A stretch of 64,000 nt of DNA, from positions 558,001-622,000 of the forward strand of contig NZ_JANUSB010000015.1 of assembly GCF_024793895.1 (NCBI RefSeq). The letters run 5' to 3'. Numbering within the stretch: position 1 is the stretch's first letter; each line of letters opens with the position of its first letter. The DNA comes from Serratia sp. AKBS12 (lineage in GTDB: Bacteria; Pseudomonadota; Gammaproteobacteria; Enterobacterales; Enterobacteriaceae). The notes beneath the pieces are model-generated. The model ran no database searches, was not told the DNA's origin, and saw only the letters and a program-made list of their open reading frames with translations. Positions 1 to 8,587 of the stretch are shown here, piece after piece. The position numbers and the translations under genes are program-made.

Positions 1-3
1 GGA
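1..3 (-). tRNA. tRNA-Asn, 5' end only (cut by window edge)
   Basis: The first three bases followed by the ATCGTGTGAAC leader match the 5' flank of the two complete tRNA-Asn genes at 48964-49039 and 62027-62102. The gene therefore continues to the left of the window on the minus strand. Only its first three bases are visible, so identity rests on the shared leader and promoter. Confidence 0.75.
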
Positions 4-21
4 ATCGTGTGAACGGCGGGA

Positions 22-50
22 ATCATAACGACCTGCCGGGGGCATGTCAA
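22..50 (-). promoter_or_regulatory. Promoter of the left-edge tRNA-Asn
   Basis: Read on the minus strand, TTGACA (45-50) and TATGAT (22-27) are separated by 17 bp, with a GC-rich discriminator before the tRNA start. The same architecture precedes the other two tRNA-Asn genes, which supports a strong sigma-70 stable-RNA promoter. Confidence 0.85.
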
Positions 51-60
51 AGGGCGATTA

Positions 61-92
61 CGCATTCTGTGACTGTTTGCTTACAGAATGCG
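61..92. repeat. Perfect 10-bp inverted repeat upstream of agp
   Basis: CGCATTCTGT (61-70) and ACAGAATGCG (83-92) form a perfect stem around a 12-nt loop. It lies between the tRNA-Asn promoter and agp. There is no T-run directly after it, so it is either a regulator site or an RNA hairpin. No obvious gene lies in 1-353. Confidence 0.5.
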
Positions 93-260
93 CAATTGCT
101 TGAGTTTTTTGCAGATTTATTGGCCCTTTGGCCGATAGGGCGGCAGTGAACGGCGTGCGTCTGGCCTTGTGTAACGGTACGGCTGCCGCCATTATCGCCG
201 GCCAGCTGCTGTCGCGCAGTGCCCGTTGCGCTTCTCTCTGCGGGGGCGGGTTTGTCTGCC

Positions 261-276
261 CGTGATTTGCATCACA
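261..276. promoter_or_regulatory. Predicted CRP (cAMP receptor protein) site
   Basis: CGTGATTTGCATCACA fits the CRP pattern TGTGA-N6-TCACA with one mismatch. It lies about 80 bp upstream of the agp start, suggesting catabolite control of this periplasmic sugar-phosphate phosphatase. Confidence 0.6.
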
Positions 277-353
277 CATTTGCCCACACAACCCCGCCAT
301 GATAGCCAGCTCAAGCTAACTCACTAAAAATACACACAATAGGGACAAGCGGG

Positions 354-1583
354 ATGAAAAGAAAAACGTTACTGCTGTGCTTGCCGATGCTGTTCAGCGC
401 CTCGGCGCTGGCCGAGGCCGAAGGCTATCAACTGGAACAGGTATTGGTGATGAGCCGCCACAACCTGCGCGCACCGTTGGCCAACAACGGCAGCGTACTG
501 GCGAACGCCACGCCGCAGGCCTGGCCAGCGTGGGACACCCCCGGAGGTCTGCTGACCACCAAGGGTGGGGTGCTGGAAGTGTATATGGGCCATTATTTTA
601 ACGCCTGGCTAAAGCAAACCGGCCTGCTGCCAGCGGAGGGCTGCCCGGCGCAAGACAGCGTATACGTTTATGCCAACAGCCTGCAACGTACGGTAGCCAC
701 CGCGCAGTTCTTCACCAACGGGGCGTTCCCCGGCTGTGACGTGGCGGTGCATCATCAGGCGAAAATGGGCGAGATGGACCCGACCTTTAACCCGATCATC
801 ACCGATAACAGCGAAACGTTTAATCAGCAGGCGCTAAAAGCGATGAATGCCAAACTGGACTCATTGCAGTTGGAGGCCGCCTATCGCCAGTTGGCGAGCA
901 TTATCGATTACCAGGACTCCAACGCCTGCAAGACCGACCGCCAGTGCGATCTGACCGCCGAACCGAGCAAGATGAGTGCGGTGCCGGGCAAGGAGCCGGG
1001 GGTAACGGGGCCGTTAAAGGTGGGTAACTCGCTGGTTGACGCCTTTATGCTGCAATATTACGAAGGTTTCCCGCTGACGCAGGTGGCGTGGGGCAAAGTG
1101 AGCACGCCCGACCAGTGGCGCCAGCTGGCGCAGTTGAAAGACGGTTATCAGGATGCGCTGTTCACCTCATCGGTAGTGGCGCAAAACGTCGCCAAACCGC
1201 TGCTGACTTACATTAATTCGGCGCTGAACGGCGCAGATAAAACCCATTCGCCGAAATTGACCGTGTTGGTCGGCCACGATTCCAACATTGCCTCGCTGCT
1301 GTCGGCGATGAAGTTCAAATCGTATCAGTTACCGAACCAATATGAGAAAACCCCAATCGGCGGCAAACTGGTGTTCCAGCGTTGGCATGATGCCAAACAG
1401 GATCGGGATTTGCTGAAGATCGAATACGTCTACCAATCCACCGAACAGCTGCGTAACGCCGATAAACTGACGCTGGCGCACCCGCCGCAGCGCGTGACGC
1501 TGGCACTGGAAGGTTGTCCGACTGATAACCAGGGATTTTGCGCCTGGAGCGACTTCAAGAAAACCATGCAAGAGATGTTGTAA
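354..1583 (+). CDS. agp: Glucose-1-phosphatase (histidine acid phosphatase)
   Basis: Periplasmic enzyme that hydrolyses glucose-1-phosphate and related sugar phosphates, letting the cell scavenge glucose. A Sec signal peptide ([20 protein letters not shown]) precedes the mature protein. The phosphohistidine motif appears in the Agp-specific form RHNLRAP (about residues 35-41). The distal catalytic motif is GHDSN (about 307-311). The length of 409 aa matches the E. coli enzyme (413). The start follows an AGGGACAAGCGGG leader. The predicted CRP site at 261-276 suggests catabolite regulation. The gene stands alone; the next gene begins just past its stop. Confidence 0.95.
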   Translation: MKRKTLLLCLPMLFSASALAEAEGYQLEQVLVMSRHNLRAPLANNGSVLANATPQAWPAWDTPGGLLTTKGGVLEVYMGHYFNAWLKQTGLLPAEGCPAQDSVYVYANSLQRTVATAQFFTNGAFPGCDVAVHHQAKMGEMDPTFNPIITDNSETFNQQALKAMNAKLDSLQLEAAYRQLASIIDYQDSNACKTDRQCDLTAEPSKMSAVPGKEPGVTGPLKVGNSLVDAFMLQYYEGFPLTQVAWGKVSTPDQWRQLAQLKDGYQDALFTSSVVAQNVAKPLLTYINSALNGADKTHSPKLTVLVGHDSNIASLLSAMKFKSYQLPNQYEKTPIGGKLVFQRWHDAKQDRDLLKIEYVYQSTEQLRNADKLTLAHPPQRVTLALEGCPTDNQGFCAWSDFKKTMQEML

Positions 1584-1654
1584 CGCTGTCTGCCCCTTTC
1601 CCCAGCGGGACGGGGGCATTACACTGGGGCATTGCCCGTTCATCTGGTTTCAAC

Positions 1655-2350
1655 GTGTCTGCCTGTTTCCTTACCGATATTCAATGGCTGAATTTCAGCG
1701 ATTATCCCGGCCACGTGATCCGCGGCCGTTTCAGCGTGGCCGAGTACCACGATTCCCTGTTTTCCCACTTTGCTATCCCGTTTCCGGCGCATCTGTCTGC
1801 GGCGGTGGCCAAGCGGCGGGCGGAGTATCTGGCCGGACGCTGTCTGGCGCGGCAGGCGTTGGCGCAGTTGGATCATCACGGCGTTACCGTCACCACCGGT
1901 GACCATCGTGCGCCGGTCTGGCCACCGGGCGTCGCCGGCGCGCTAAGTCATAATGTTGATACGGTACTGTGTGCAGTACAGCGGGAACACGGCCTTGGCG
2001 GCGTCGGGCTGGATGTCGAAACGCTGATGACGCAACAGCGCGCGGTGCAACTGTGGCAAGCGATAGTCTCGACGCAAGAGCATGCCTGGCTACAACGCCA
2101 GCCGATAGCCTTTCCTCATTTGCTGACGCTGGTGTTCTCCGCCAAGGAAAGCCTGTTTAAGGCGCTGTATCCGCAGGTGCAGCGTTACTTTGATTTTCTT
2201 GATGCGCGTACGGTGGCGGTTGACTGGCAGGCGCAAACGCTGGAGCTGGAATTACTGACGACGCTGACGCCACATTGCCCGGCGGGGCGGCGATTTAGTG
2301 GGCGTTTCTTGCTCGAAAATGACAGTGTAACAACATTTATGCATTTATAA
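1655..2350 (+). CDS. 4'-phosphopantetheinyl transferase, EntD-like
   Basis: Transfers the phosphopantetheine arm of CoA to carrier-protein domains of non-ribosomal peptide, siderophore or polyketide synthases. The family signatures are visible: a basic region plus YLAGR (about residues 56-60 from this start), LSHN, the Mg-binding GLDVE, and FSAKESLFKALYP. The open frame extends upstream to an ATG at 1538, but those codons overlap agp out of frame. Alignment with EntD from memory favours the GTG at 1655, which has no clear ribosome-binding site, so the start is uncertain. No synthetase cluster lies in this window, so its target carrier protein must be elsewhere. Confidence 0.85.
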   Translation: MSACFLTDIQWLNFSDYPGHVIRGRFSVAEYHDSLFSHFAIPFPAHLSAAVAKRRAEYLAGRCLARQALAQLDHHGVTVTTGDHRAPVWPPGVAGALSHNVDTVLCAVQREHGLGGVGLDVETLMTQQRAVQLWQAIVSTQEHAWLQRQPIAFPHLLTLVFSAKESLFKALYPQVQRYFDFLDARTVAVDWQAQTLELELLTTLTPHCPAGRRFSGRFLLENDSVTTFMHL

Positions 2351-2451
2351 TTCAACGGGATATGTGTTTGTTTTGGCCAGTGCGATCGAGGCTGGACAAC
2401 GGTGTTTTTAGCGCTAAAATAAACACTGGATATATAAACAGGTAATTGGTA

Positions 2452-3099
2452 ATGACGCTCGATCTGTTTGAAGACGCGTTACCGCCACCGTGGCGTGAAG
2501 AAATTGCGCCCGGTGCGGTGGTGCTGCATGGGTTTGTCCGTGACCACGGCCCCGAACTGCTGGCGGCGGTGCAGAGCGTGGTGGCACAGGTACCGTGGCG
2601 GCACATGACCACGCCCGGCGGCTATACCATGTCGGTGGCCATGAGCTGGTGCGGTAACGGCTGGACCAGTGACAGCCGTGGCTACCGTTATTCCGAGCGC
2701 GACTCGCGCAGCGGCAAACGCTGGCCGCCGATCCCCGACATCCTGATGGCACTGGCCGACGAAGCCGCGTTACAGGCCGGTTTTGGCCATTACGTGCCGG
2801 ATTCCTGTCTGATGAACCGTTACGATCCCGGCAGCAAACTGTCGTTGCACCAAGATAAGGACGAGCATGACTTTGGTTCGCCCATCGTCTCGGTGTCGTT
2901 GGGGCTACCGGCGGTATTCCAGTTCGGTGGTTTGCAGCGCAGCGATAAAACCCGGCGTATTCCGTTGGCGCATGGCGACGTGGTGGTATGGGGCGGTCCG
3001 TCGCGGCTGTGTTTTCATGGCATTATGCCGGTAAAAGAGGGCTACCACTCGCTGGTCGGGCCGCACCGCATCAACATCACTTTGCGCAAGGCGCTTTAA
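2452..3099 (+). CDS. alkB: AlkB alpha-ketoglutarate-dependent DNA/RNA demethylase
   Basis: Fe(II)/2-oxoglutarate dioxygenase that removes 1-methyladenine and 3-methylcytosine lesions. The double-stranded beta-helix iron ligands are visible as H-x-D in LHQDKDE and a distal His in CFHG. RINITLR supplies the arginines that bind 2-oxoglutarate and act in catalysis. NRYDPGSKL is the typical substrate/cofactor loop. The 215-aa length matches E. coli AlkB (216). The ATG at 2452 is preferred over the in-frame TTG at 2446 because an AGG sits about 9 nt before it. No ada gene is adjacent. The 3' end overlaps the convergent LysR gene by 23 bp. Confidence 0.95.
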   Translation: MTLDLFEDALPPPWREEIAPGAVVLHGFVRDHGPELLAAVQSVVAQVPWRHMTTPGGYTMSVAMSWCGNGWTSDSRGYRYSERDSRSGKRWPPIPDILMALADEAALQAGFGHYVPDSCLMNRYDPGSKLSLHQDKDEHDFGSPIVSVSLGLPAVFQFGGLQRSDKTRRIPLAHGDVVVWGGPSRLCFHGIMPVKEGYHSLVGPHRINITLRKAL

Positions 3100-4033
3100 G
3101 CTGCGGCTCCGCTGCCAGGCAGCTGACAATATAATCGATAAATACCCGCAATTTTGCCGGCAGGTGCTGGGTCGGTGCGTACAGTAGCCACAAGCCCCCC
3201 TGATAACTGCTAAGAAAATCCCAATCTGCCAGCACCTGTACCACCTCACCCTCGGCCAGCGCCTGTCGCGCGGTAAAGTACGGCAGGCTGCCAATGCCAA
3301 TATGCTGGCGCACCGCGTCCAGCCGCACTCCGGTGTGATTGGCGGCATAGCGGCCACCCACCTTGACCGTTACCGTTTTACCGGCGCGGCGGAACTTCCA
3401 GCGGGCGTCGTGCGGCGTTTCTCCCAGGTAAATACAGCTGTGCTGCGCCAAATCCTGTGGTTGCTGCGGGGTGCCGTGCTGTGCCAGATAATGCGGCGTG
3501 GCGCACAGTAGATGCTCGACGGTCATCAACTGGCGGCCAATCAGGCCCGGCGAGGGTCGATCGGTAATGCGCAGAGCCAGATCGACTCGGTCGTCAATCA
3601 AATCCATATAGCGGTCTTCCAGTCGCAGACGTACGTCGACCTGCGGATAGCGTCGCAAAAACTCCGGCATGTGCGGGTGCAGCACAAAGCGGCCAACCGC
3701 CTTTGGCACGCTGACGCTGACCAGTCCTTGCGGTTCTGCGTTGCCTTGCCTGCTGACGGTCATGGCGGCATTGGCGGCCGCCAGCATCTGCTGGCAATGC
3801 TGAAAAACCGCCTCGCCCTGTTCGCTGAGGCGCAGTTTGCGGGTGGTGCGATGCAGCAAACGCAGGTTCAACGCCTGCTCCAGTTTGCTGACGCTGCGGC
3901 TGATGGCTGACGGTGTGGCGCCCAGCCGGCGGGCGGCAGCGGAAAAGCTGCCGCTTTCCACTACCTGGGCAAATACGGCCATTTCGGCCAGCAGCGGTGA
4001 AGTTTGATTTGTGATCACAGCGCAAAAGTCCAT
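3077..4033 (-). CDS. LysR-family transcriptional regulator
   Basis: The N-terminal winged helix-turn-helix (MAVFAQVVESGSFSAAARRL...SAISRSVSKLE) is followed by a periplasmic-binding-like effector domain, with about 300 residues in all. The sequence resembles the large group of LysR proteins that control oxidoreductases or efflux (SxFxxAAxxLxxxxSAISRxxxxLE with RTTRxLxLTExG). It is divergent from the Ala-tRNA editing gene, with a shared 71-bp intergenic region, so that gene is the likeliest target by position. An internal ATG about 17 codons downstream (MAVFAQ) is an alternative start. The effector is unknown. Confidence 0.85.
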   Translation of the reverse strand: MDFCAVITNQTSPLLAEMAVFAQVVESGSFSAAARRLGATPSAISRSVSKLEQALNLRLLHRTTRKLRLSEQGEAVFQHCQQMLAAANAAMTVSRQGNAEPQGLVSVSVPKAVGRFVLHPHMPEFLRRYPQVDVRLRLEDRYMDLIDDRVDLALRITDRPSPGLIGRQLMTVEHLLCATPHYLAQHGTPQQPQDLAQHSCIYLGETPHDARWKFRRAGKTVTVKVGGRYAANHTGVRLDAVRQHIGIGSLPYFTARQALAEGEVVQVLADWDFLSSYQGGLWLLYAPTQHLPAKLRVFIDYIVSCLAAEPQLKAPCAK

Positions 4034-4048
4034 TCTGTTGACGACGGA

Positions 4049-4077
4049 TTATCAGTTAATTATGACATGATTATAAT
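4049..4077 (+). promoter_or_regulatory. Sigma-70 promoter for the Ala-tRNA editing gene
   Basis: TTATCA (4049-4054), a 17-bp spacer and a consensus TATAAT (4072-4077) precede the start codon at 4105 by 27 bp. A TAAGGAG ribosome-binding site lies in between. The divergent LysR protein could bind the same interval. Confidence 0.6.
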
Positions 4078-4104
4078 GCCGGTATCGGGAATAAGGAGAA
4101 ACCA

Positions 4105-4734
4105 ATGACTGAGCGACGCTATTACTACAGTGACGATCTGCAGTTGACTGCCCAACTGCTGGCCTGCAACGCGCGGGATGACGGCAATTACGCCGTGGTG
4201 CTGGACGCGACCCTGTTCCACCCGCAGGGGGGCGGACAACCGGCAGACAGCGGCTGGCTGAACGGCGTGCCGCTGCTGCAATTGCAGCAACAGGATGAGC
4301 AGGTGCTGCATGTGATCGGCCAGCCGTTACCGTTGGGGCCGGTTACGCTGACTATCGACCCAGCGCAGCGCGCGTTGCATGCGCGTTGGCATTCTGCGGG
4401 TCATCTGATTGGCGGGCTGGGGGAGCGGCAGGGGTGGCAACCGGTCAAGGCTCACCATTGGCCGGGAGAGGGGCGTATCACCTTTGCACCCGGTAGCGGT
4501 GCGAAAACCGTGGAGCCGGCGTGGCTGCAAGCCGAACTGGCGCAGTTGATTGCGCTGGATCTGCCGCGCGTGCAGCAGGCGGAAAATGGCATGCGCAAAG
4601 TGGGGTTTGGCGAGTTGCCGGCCTATGGCTGCGGCGGCACCCACGTGTCTTCGCTGGCCGAGCTGGGGCAGGTGCAGATTACGGCGGTAAAAATGAAGAA
4701 AGGCCAGCTGGTGGTGCAGTATCAGCTTGACTGA
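4105..4734 (+). CDS. Alanyl-tRNA editing protein (AlaX-type)
   Basis: Free-standing trans-editing hydrolase that removes serine or glycine mischarged onto tRNA-Ala. It carries the AlaRS editing-domain fold: FHPQGGGQPAD near residues 38-48, the zinc ligands in HSAGHL (H-x3-H, about 97-102), and the second ligand pair in GCGGTH (about 177-182). The 209-aa length is that of the shorter AlaX forms. The start is supported by AAGGAG 8 nt upstream. It lies beside a LysR gene on the opposite strand and no operon partner follows. Confidence 0.88.
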   Translation: MTERRYYYSDDLQLTAQLLACNARDDGNYAVVLDATLFHPQGGGQPADSGWLNGVPLLQLQQQDEQVLHVIGQPLPLGPVTLTIDPAQRALHARWHSAGHLIGGLGERQGWQPVKAHHWPGEGRITFAPGSGAKTVEPAWLQAELAQLIALDLPRVQQAENGMRKVGFGELPAYGCGGTHVSSLAELGQVQITAVKMKKGQLVVQYQLD

Positions 4735-4749
4735 GCCGCACCAACGGGG

Positions 4750-4998
4750 TTATTTAGCCGCCCCGGCATTGCGTAACAGGGTGCAGAAGCCGCATTGACA
4801 GCCGGCCACCGGCCGTGTGCTACAGCTGCCGATGCTGACCGCCTGCGTATCCATGGCATGGAAACCGTAAAACCGGGATTCAAAGGCGTTTGCAGCCGAG
4901 CCGGCTTGCGCCGGCTGCGGCGAGGAAACCTGCGCCTGAAAGGCCATCGCCTTACCGGCCAGCAGGGTTAACAGTAATGCGCTCAGCTGTGGTTTCAT
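4750..4998 (-). CDS. Small secreted cysteine-containing protein, unknown
   Basis: An 82-aa protein not recognised as a named family. It has a clear signal peptide (MKPQLSALLLTLLAGKAMA), so the mature part of about 63 residues is likely periplasmic. The tail holds four cysteines in the arrangement CSTRPVAGCQCGFC, which could form disulfides or bind metal. A strong GAGGGA ribosome-binding site lies just upstream of the ATG, which argues that it is a real gene. It sits alone downstream of pflF, on the same strand. Confidence 0.6.
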   Translation of the reverse strand: MKPQLSALLLTLLAGKAMAFQAQVSSPQPAQAGSAANAFESRFYGFHAMDTQAVSIGSCSTRPVAGCQCGFCTLLRNAGAAK

Positions 4999-5065
4999 CG
5001 TGCGTCCCTCGGATTTTTTGATACGTTATAACAAAAATATCCGCCTGCCAAGCCATGCCGCCGTT

Positions 5066-5097
5066 CCAGCCCCTCCTGCGCGTCGGCAGGGGGCTGG
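5066..5097 (-). terminator. Hairpin downstream of pflF
   Basis: CCAGCCCC-TCCTGC pairs with GCAGG-GGGCTGG in an imperfect stem of about 12 bp, 17 bp beyond the pflF stop. No long T-run follows on the minus strand, so it is either a weak terminator or an mRNA 3' end stabiliser. Confidence 0.4.
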
Positions 5098-5113
5098 ACG
5101 AGACAGAAACCGC

Positions 5114-7546
5114 TTACAGCATATGCTCGGTACGGGCGATGATATCGTCCTGGGCGTCTGGCGACAGCGCGGTAAAGAACGCCGAGTAGCCCGCCACGCG
5201 CACTACCAGGTCACGATACTGGTCCGGGTGCTGTTTTGCATCCAGCAGGGTTTCACGCGAGACGATGTTATATTGAATATGCCAGCCTTTATGTACCTCA
5301 AAGAAGGTGCGCAACAGTGCCATCAGCTTCTGGCGATCGCTGTCGTTATCCAGCGTCGCCGGATTCAGTTTCTGATTCAACAGTACCCCGCCAAGAATAG
5401 AGCCCGTTTGCAGTTTACCCACCGAGCCAATGACGGCGGTGGGGCCGAGATGGTCGGTGCCTGACGCCGGGCTTGCGCCTTCCGCCAGCGGCGTATGTGC
5501 CTTGCGTCCATCCGGCGTGGCCATGGTGGCGGCGCCAAATGGCACGTTGGCGGAAATGGAAGAGGTGCCTGCGTAATAATTGCCGCCGATCGGGCCGCGA
5601 CCATAACGCGGATTGTGGTACAGCTTTAGCTCATCGATATACGTCTGGTAGGCGCGTACCAGCAGGGCGTCAACGCTGTCTTCGTCATTGCCGTATTTCG
5701 GCGCGCCGTTAATCAGACGCTGGCGCAGTTGCTCATGGCTTAGGCCATCGAAATCTTGCGCCAGTGCGGTTGCCAACTGCTGCTGCCCAATCGCACCCTG
5801 TTCGAAGACCAGTTTCTTCACCGCCGCCAGGCTGTTACCGAGGTTGGCGATGCCGACCTGCAGGCCCGATACCCAATCGTACTTGGCACCACCCTGTTTG
5901 ATGCTCTTTGCACGCTCAATGCAGTCGTCCACCAGCGCAGAACAGAGAATGTCATGCACGTTCTCTTCGAGCATGGTGTCGACCACATACTCAATTTCGA
6001 TTGATTTGCGGGTGTAGTAGCGGATCTGATTATCCCAGGCAGCGAGAACCTCGTCGAAATTAGCGAAGTTGCCTTTGGAAAGCGCCTTCTCCTGCGGCAG
6101 GAACACCTCGCCACTGGTGGCGTCGCGGCCGCCTTCCATCGCGGCCAGCATCACTCGGGCAAAGTTGATAAAGCTCATGCCGGTACAGCGGTAGCCCCAT
6201 TTACCGCCGACCGCGGTTTCGATGCAGCCGATGGCGGCATAGTCGTAAGCATCCTGCTTCTCAATACCAAGTTTGATAAATTCCGCAATGACGATTTCGT
6301 CGTTATTGAACGCCGGCATGCCAAAGCCGCAGCGGATCACCTGCACGCAGGCGTCGAGGAAGTCGTTACTGATGCCTGCGTGATAGCGCACGCTCAGATT
6401 GGGTTGGGTGGAGCGCAGCCGACCGCAGGACTCGAGAATAGCGTAAGAAAGCGGGTTGACCGCATCCATGGCCCGATCGTTGACCAGCTTCTGGCCGCCG
6501 ATGGTGACGTTCTGATACAGCGGACTACCGGCCGAGGCTTTTGAGTGGGAGCCGGAGCGAATTTTATTGACCTCCAGCAGCTTCAGCCAGCAGCTGTGCA
6601 GCAGCTCAATGGCCTGCTCCCGCTCCAGGGAATGATCCAGTTCCACGTCGCGGCGGTAGTACGGGTAAAGATACTGGTCCATACGACCAAAAGAGACCGA
6701 ATGCCCATTGGACTCAATTTGTAGTATCAACTGGATGAAGTAGCACAGCTGCAGCGCCTGCCAGAAGGTTTTCGGTGGTTGGTGCGCGATAACGTCGCAG
6801 TTTTCCGCGATCGTCAGCAGTTCGTCGCGGCGCTTTTCACGGCTTTCATGCGCCGCCATGTCGCGAGCCAGCGTGGCAAAACGCAGGATATGCTGACTGA
6901 CGGCTTGTAGAACGATATCAATCCCCTTGAGAAACTGGTCGCCATGCAGATCGTCAAGCACCGTCAGGTTGATGCGTGTGCGACGTTCCGCCACTTTTTC
7001 ACGCAGGCCGTCGAGACCTTGTTCCAGCAGCAACGCGAAGTTGACCGCCAGATGCGCGTCGCCGGAGGTCATATTGCCTTCGGCTTTAATGATGCCGGTG
7101 GCCAGCAGCGCCTTTTGTTCGTCGGTGAACATGCCATAGCATTTGTCCTGCACCGTCTGCCCCCGCCACCATGGGCAAATCTGGTGCAGGACGCGCTTGT
7201 TCTCCTCGCTAACGGCAAAGCCGGCACCGGGCCTGTCGGCCAGGTCGTCTATTTCCTTTTCGATCCAGCTGACGGTGTATTCCGGGAAAATGGGGGCGGC
7301 GCGGACTTCACTGGCCTGGTTGCCGACGATCAACTCGTCGTGCTTGATCCAGATGGTGCGCTGCGCCAGATGATGCGCCAGTGCCAGCGCGCGGCGAAGC
7401 GGAATCGGCTTATCCATATTCTGCTGATAAGCGCTGGTGTAATGCTGCGCCCGCTCGGTGCAGACCGGTGGTTTAACGATATGTACCAGCGCGTTTTTAT
7501 GTGCCTTGATGCGGTCCGTCAGGGTGTTGAGCTGTAAGGTTGTCAT
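5114..7546 (-). CDS. pflF: Glycyl radical enzyme PflF (YbiW), formate C-acetyltransferase family
   Basis: Oxygen-sensitive glycyl radical enzyme of the PFL/glycerol-dehydratase superfamily, 810 aa, the same length as E. coli YbiW and almost identical to it over long stretches. The glycyl-radical loop is VRVAGYSAFF near the C-terminus. The active-site thiyl cysteine is in YAAIGCIE (about residue 434). The physiological substrate of the YbiW group is not settled. The CIE active-site signature (Cys followed two residues on by Glu) is seen in dehydratase-type members, so a diol or hydroxy-acid dehydratase role is as possible as pyruvate formate-lyase activity. It forms an operon with its activase, 4 bp downstream of that gene's stop. 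Expression is probably FNR-driven from 8509-8522. Confidence 0.93.
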   Translation of the reverse strand: MTTLQLNTLTDRIKAHKNALVHIVKPPVCTERAQHYTSAYQQNMDKPIPLRRALALAHHLAQRTIWIKHDELIVGNQASEVRAAPIFPEYTVSWIEKEIDDLADRPGAGFAVSEENKRVLHQICPWWRGQTVQDKCYGMFTDEQKALLATGIIKAEGNMTSGDAHLAVNFALLLEQGLDGLREKVAERRTRINLTVLDDLHGDQFLKGIDIVLQAVSQHILRFATLARDMAAHESREKRRDELLTIAENCDVIAHQPPKTFWQALQLCYFIQLILQIESNGHSVSFGRMDQYLYPYYRRDVELDHSLEREQAIELLHSCWLKLLEVNKIRSGSHSKASAGSPLYQNVTIGGQKLVNDRAMDAVNPLSYAILESCGRLRSTQPNLSVRYHAGISNDFLDACVQVIRCGFGMPAFNNDEIVIAEFIKLGIEKQDAYDYAAIGCIETAVGGKWGYRCTGMSFINFARVMLAAMEGGRDATSGEVFLPQEKALSKGNFANFDEVLAAWDNQIRYYTRKSIEIEYVVDTMLEENVHDILCSALVDDCIERAKSIKQGGAKYDWVSGLQVGIANLGNSLAAVKKLVFEQGAIGQQQLATALAQDFDGLSHEQLRQRLINGAPKYGNDEDSVDALLVRAYQTYIDELKLYHNPRYGRGPIGGNYYAGTSSISANVPFGAATMATPDGRKAHTPLAEGASPASGTDHLGPTAVIGSVGKLQTGSILGGVLLNQKLNPATLDNDSDRQKLMALLRTFFEVHKGWHIQYNIVSRETLLDAKQHPDQYRDLVVRVAGYSAFFTALSPDAQDDIIARTEHML

Positions 7547-7550
7547 CGTA

Positions 7551-8450
7551 TTATCCTCGTAGGGTTGCGATCAGCCCTTTATCGCCCGCAATGCGTTGGG
7601 CGAGCGCCAGCAGAGCCGGATCGTCAAGCGGTTTATCAGGAGCAAGGTAAGGCTCGCCAAGCAGGGTGTACTTGTTCATACCGAGCGTGTGGTAGGGTAA
7701 AAAATGAATGTCGCGAACGTGCAGCACATTGGCGGCAAAATCGGCGATCGCTTCAATTGATTCAGCATCGGCGTTAAAACCGGGGACTAGCGGGACACGT
7801 AGGGTGATCTGTTTTCCTGCGTCGGCAACGCGCCGCAGATTATCCAGTACGCGCTTGGCGGAACCCTCGGTCCAGTGCAGGAATTTAGCCGCATCAACGT
7901 GCTTGAGATCGGCAAGAAACAGATCGATCCAGGGCAGCGCCGGTTGGATGTATTTCCACGGTACGTGCAGACAGGTTTCTACGGCAGTGTGAATATCATG
8001 TTGGTGACTGGCTTTCAGCAAGCGCAGTGCCAGATCCGGGTTCATAAACGGTTCGCCGCCGGAGAGTGTCACACCGCCGCCGCTGCGGTCATAAAAAGGT
8101 TTATCGCGCAGGACGATAGCCATGATTTCATCGGCGCTTTTCGTTTCGCCGCAAACGGTCAGGGCCTGAGTGGGGCAGCAGTCGGTTAGCGCGTTCAGGT
8201 GCGCGGGGGCGATTTTTTCGCGCTCAATCACCAGCCCGTCCAGCGTGCGCATGATAACCTCCGGCGCCGCCTGTTGGCAGAGATCGCAACCGTCAAGACA
8301 CAGACGAGCGTCATAAAGCAGCTCCGGTCCGTGGGCGCGGCTTTCCGGGTTTTGACACCAGCGGCAGCCCAGCGAGCAGCCTTTCATAAACACCACCGTG
8401 CGGATGCCGGGGCCGTCATGAGTGGAATAACGCTGAATATTAAAAATCAT
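7551..8450 (-). CDS. pflE: Glycyl-radical enzyme activating protein PflE (YbiY), radical SAM
   Basis: Radical S-adenosylmethionine activase that abstracts a hydrogen from the glycine of PflF. The [4Fe-4S] motif CSLGCRWC lies at about residues 25-32. A second cysteine cluster, CLDGCDLC (about 52-59), marks the ferredoxin-like insert of this subclass. TLSGGEP is the SAM-contacting GGE motif. The length of 299 aa is typical. It is first in the pflE-pflF operon. Its promoter region (8451-8587), shared divergently with fsa, contains a perfect FNR box. Confidence 0.93.
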   Translation of the reverse strand: MIFNIQRYSTHDGPGIRTVVFMKGCSLGCRWCQNPESRAHGPELLYDARLCLDGCDLCQQAAPEVIMRTLDGLVIEREKIAPAHLNALTDCCPTQALTVCGETKSADEIMAIVLRDKPFYDRSGGGVTLSGGEPFMNPDLALRLLKASHQHDIHTAVETCLHVPWKYIQPALPWIDLFLADLKHVDAAKFLHWTEGSAKRVLDNLRRVADAGKQITLRVPLVPGFNADAESIEAIADFAANVLHVRDIHFLPYHTLGMNKYTLLGEPYLAPDKPLDDPALLALAQRIAGDKGLIATLRG

Positions 8451-8508
8451 AATTCATTCGCCCTCGTGTTTCATATGAAGATTAAATAACCTTCTAATGA
8501 AGGATGTT

Positions 8509-8522
8509 TTGATTTTTATCAA
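8509..8522. promoter_or_regulatory. Perfect FNR box between pflE and fsa
   Basis: TTGATTTTTATCAA matches the FNR consensus TTGAT-N4-ATCAA at every fixed position. It lies 59 bp upstream of pflE and 66 bp upstream of fsa. Anaerobic activation fits the oxygen-labile glycyl radical enzyme, and the divergent aldolase may share the control. Confidence 0.8.
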
Positions 8523-8587
8523 CTGAATGAAAGGTTGCTGCGTGATAGTTTTAAAGCATGCTGAATCTCACACTTTGAGGAACCGTA

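Noticed and set aside
6944..7537. 197-codon plus-strand open frame
   Set aside because: Antisense to pflF, which is nearly identical to a known protein over its full length.
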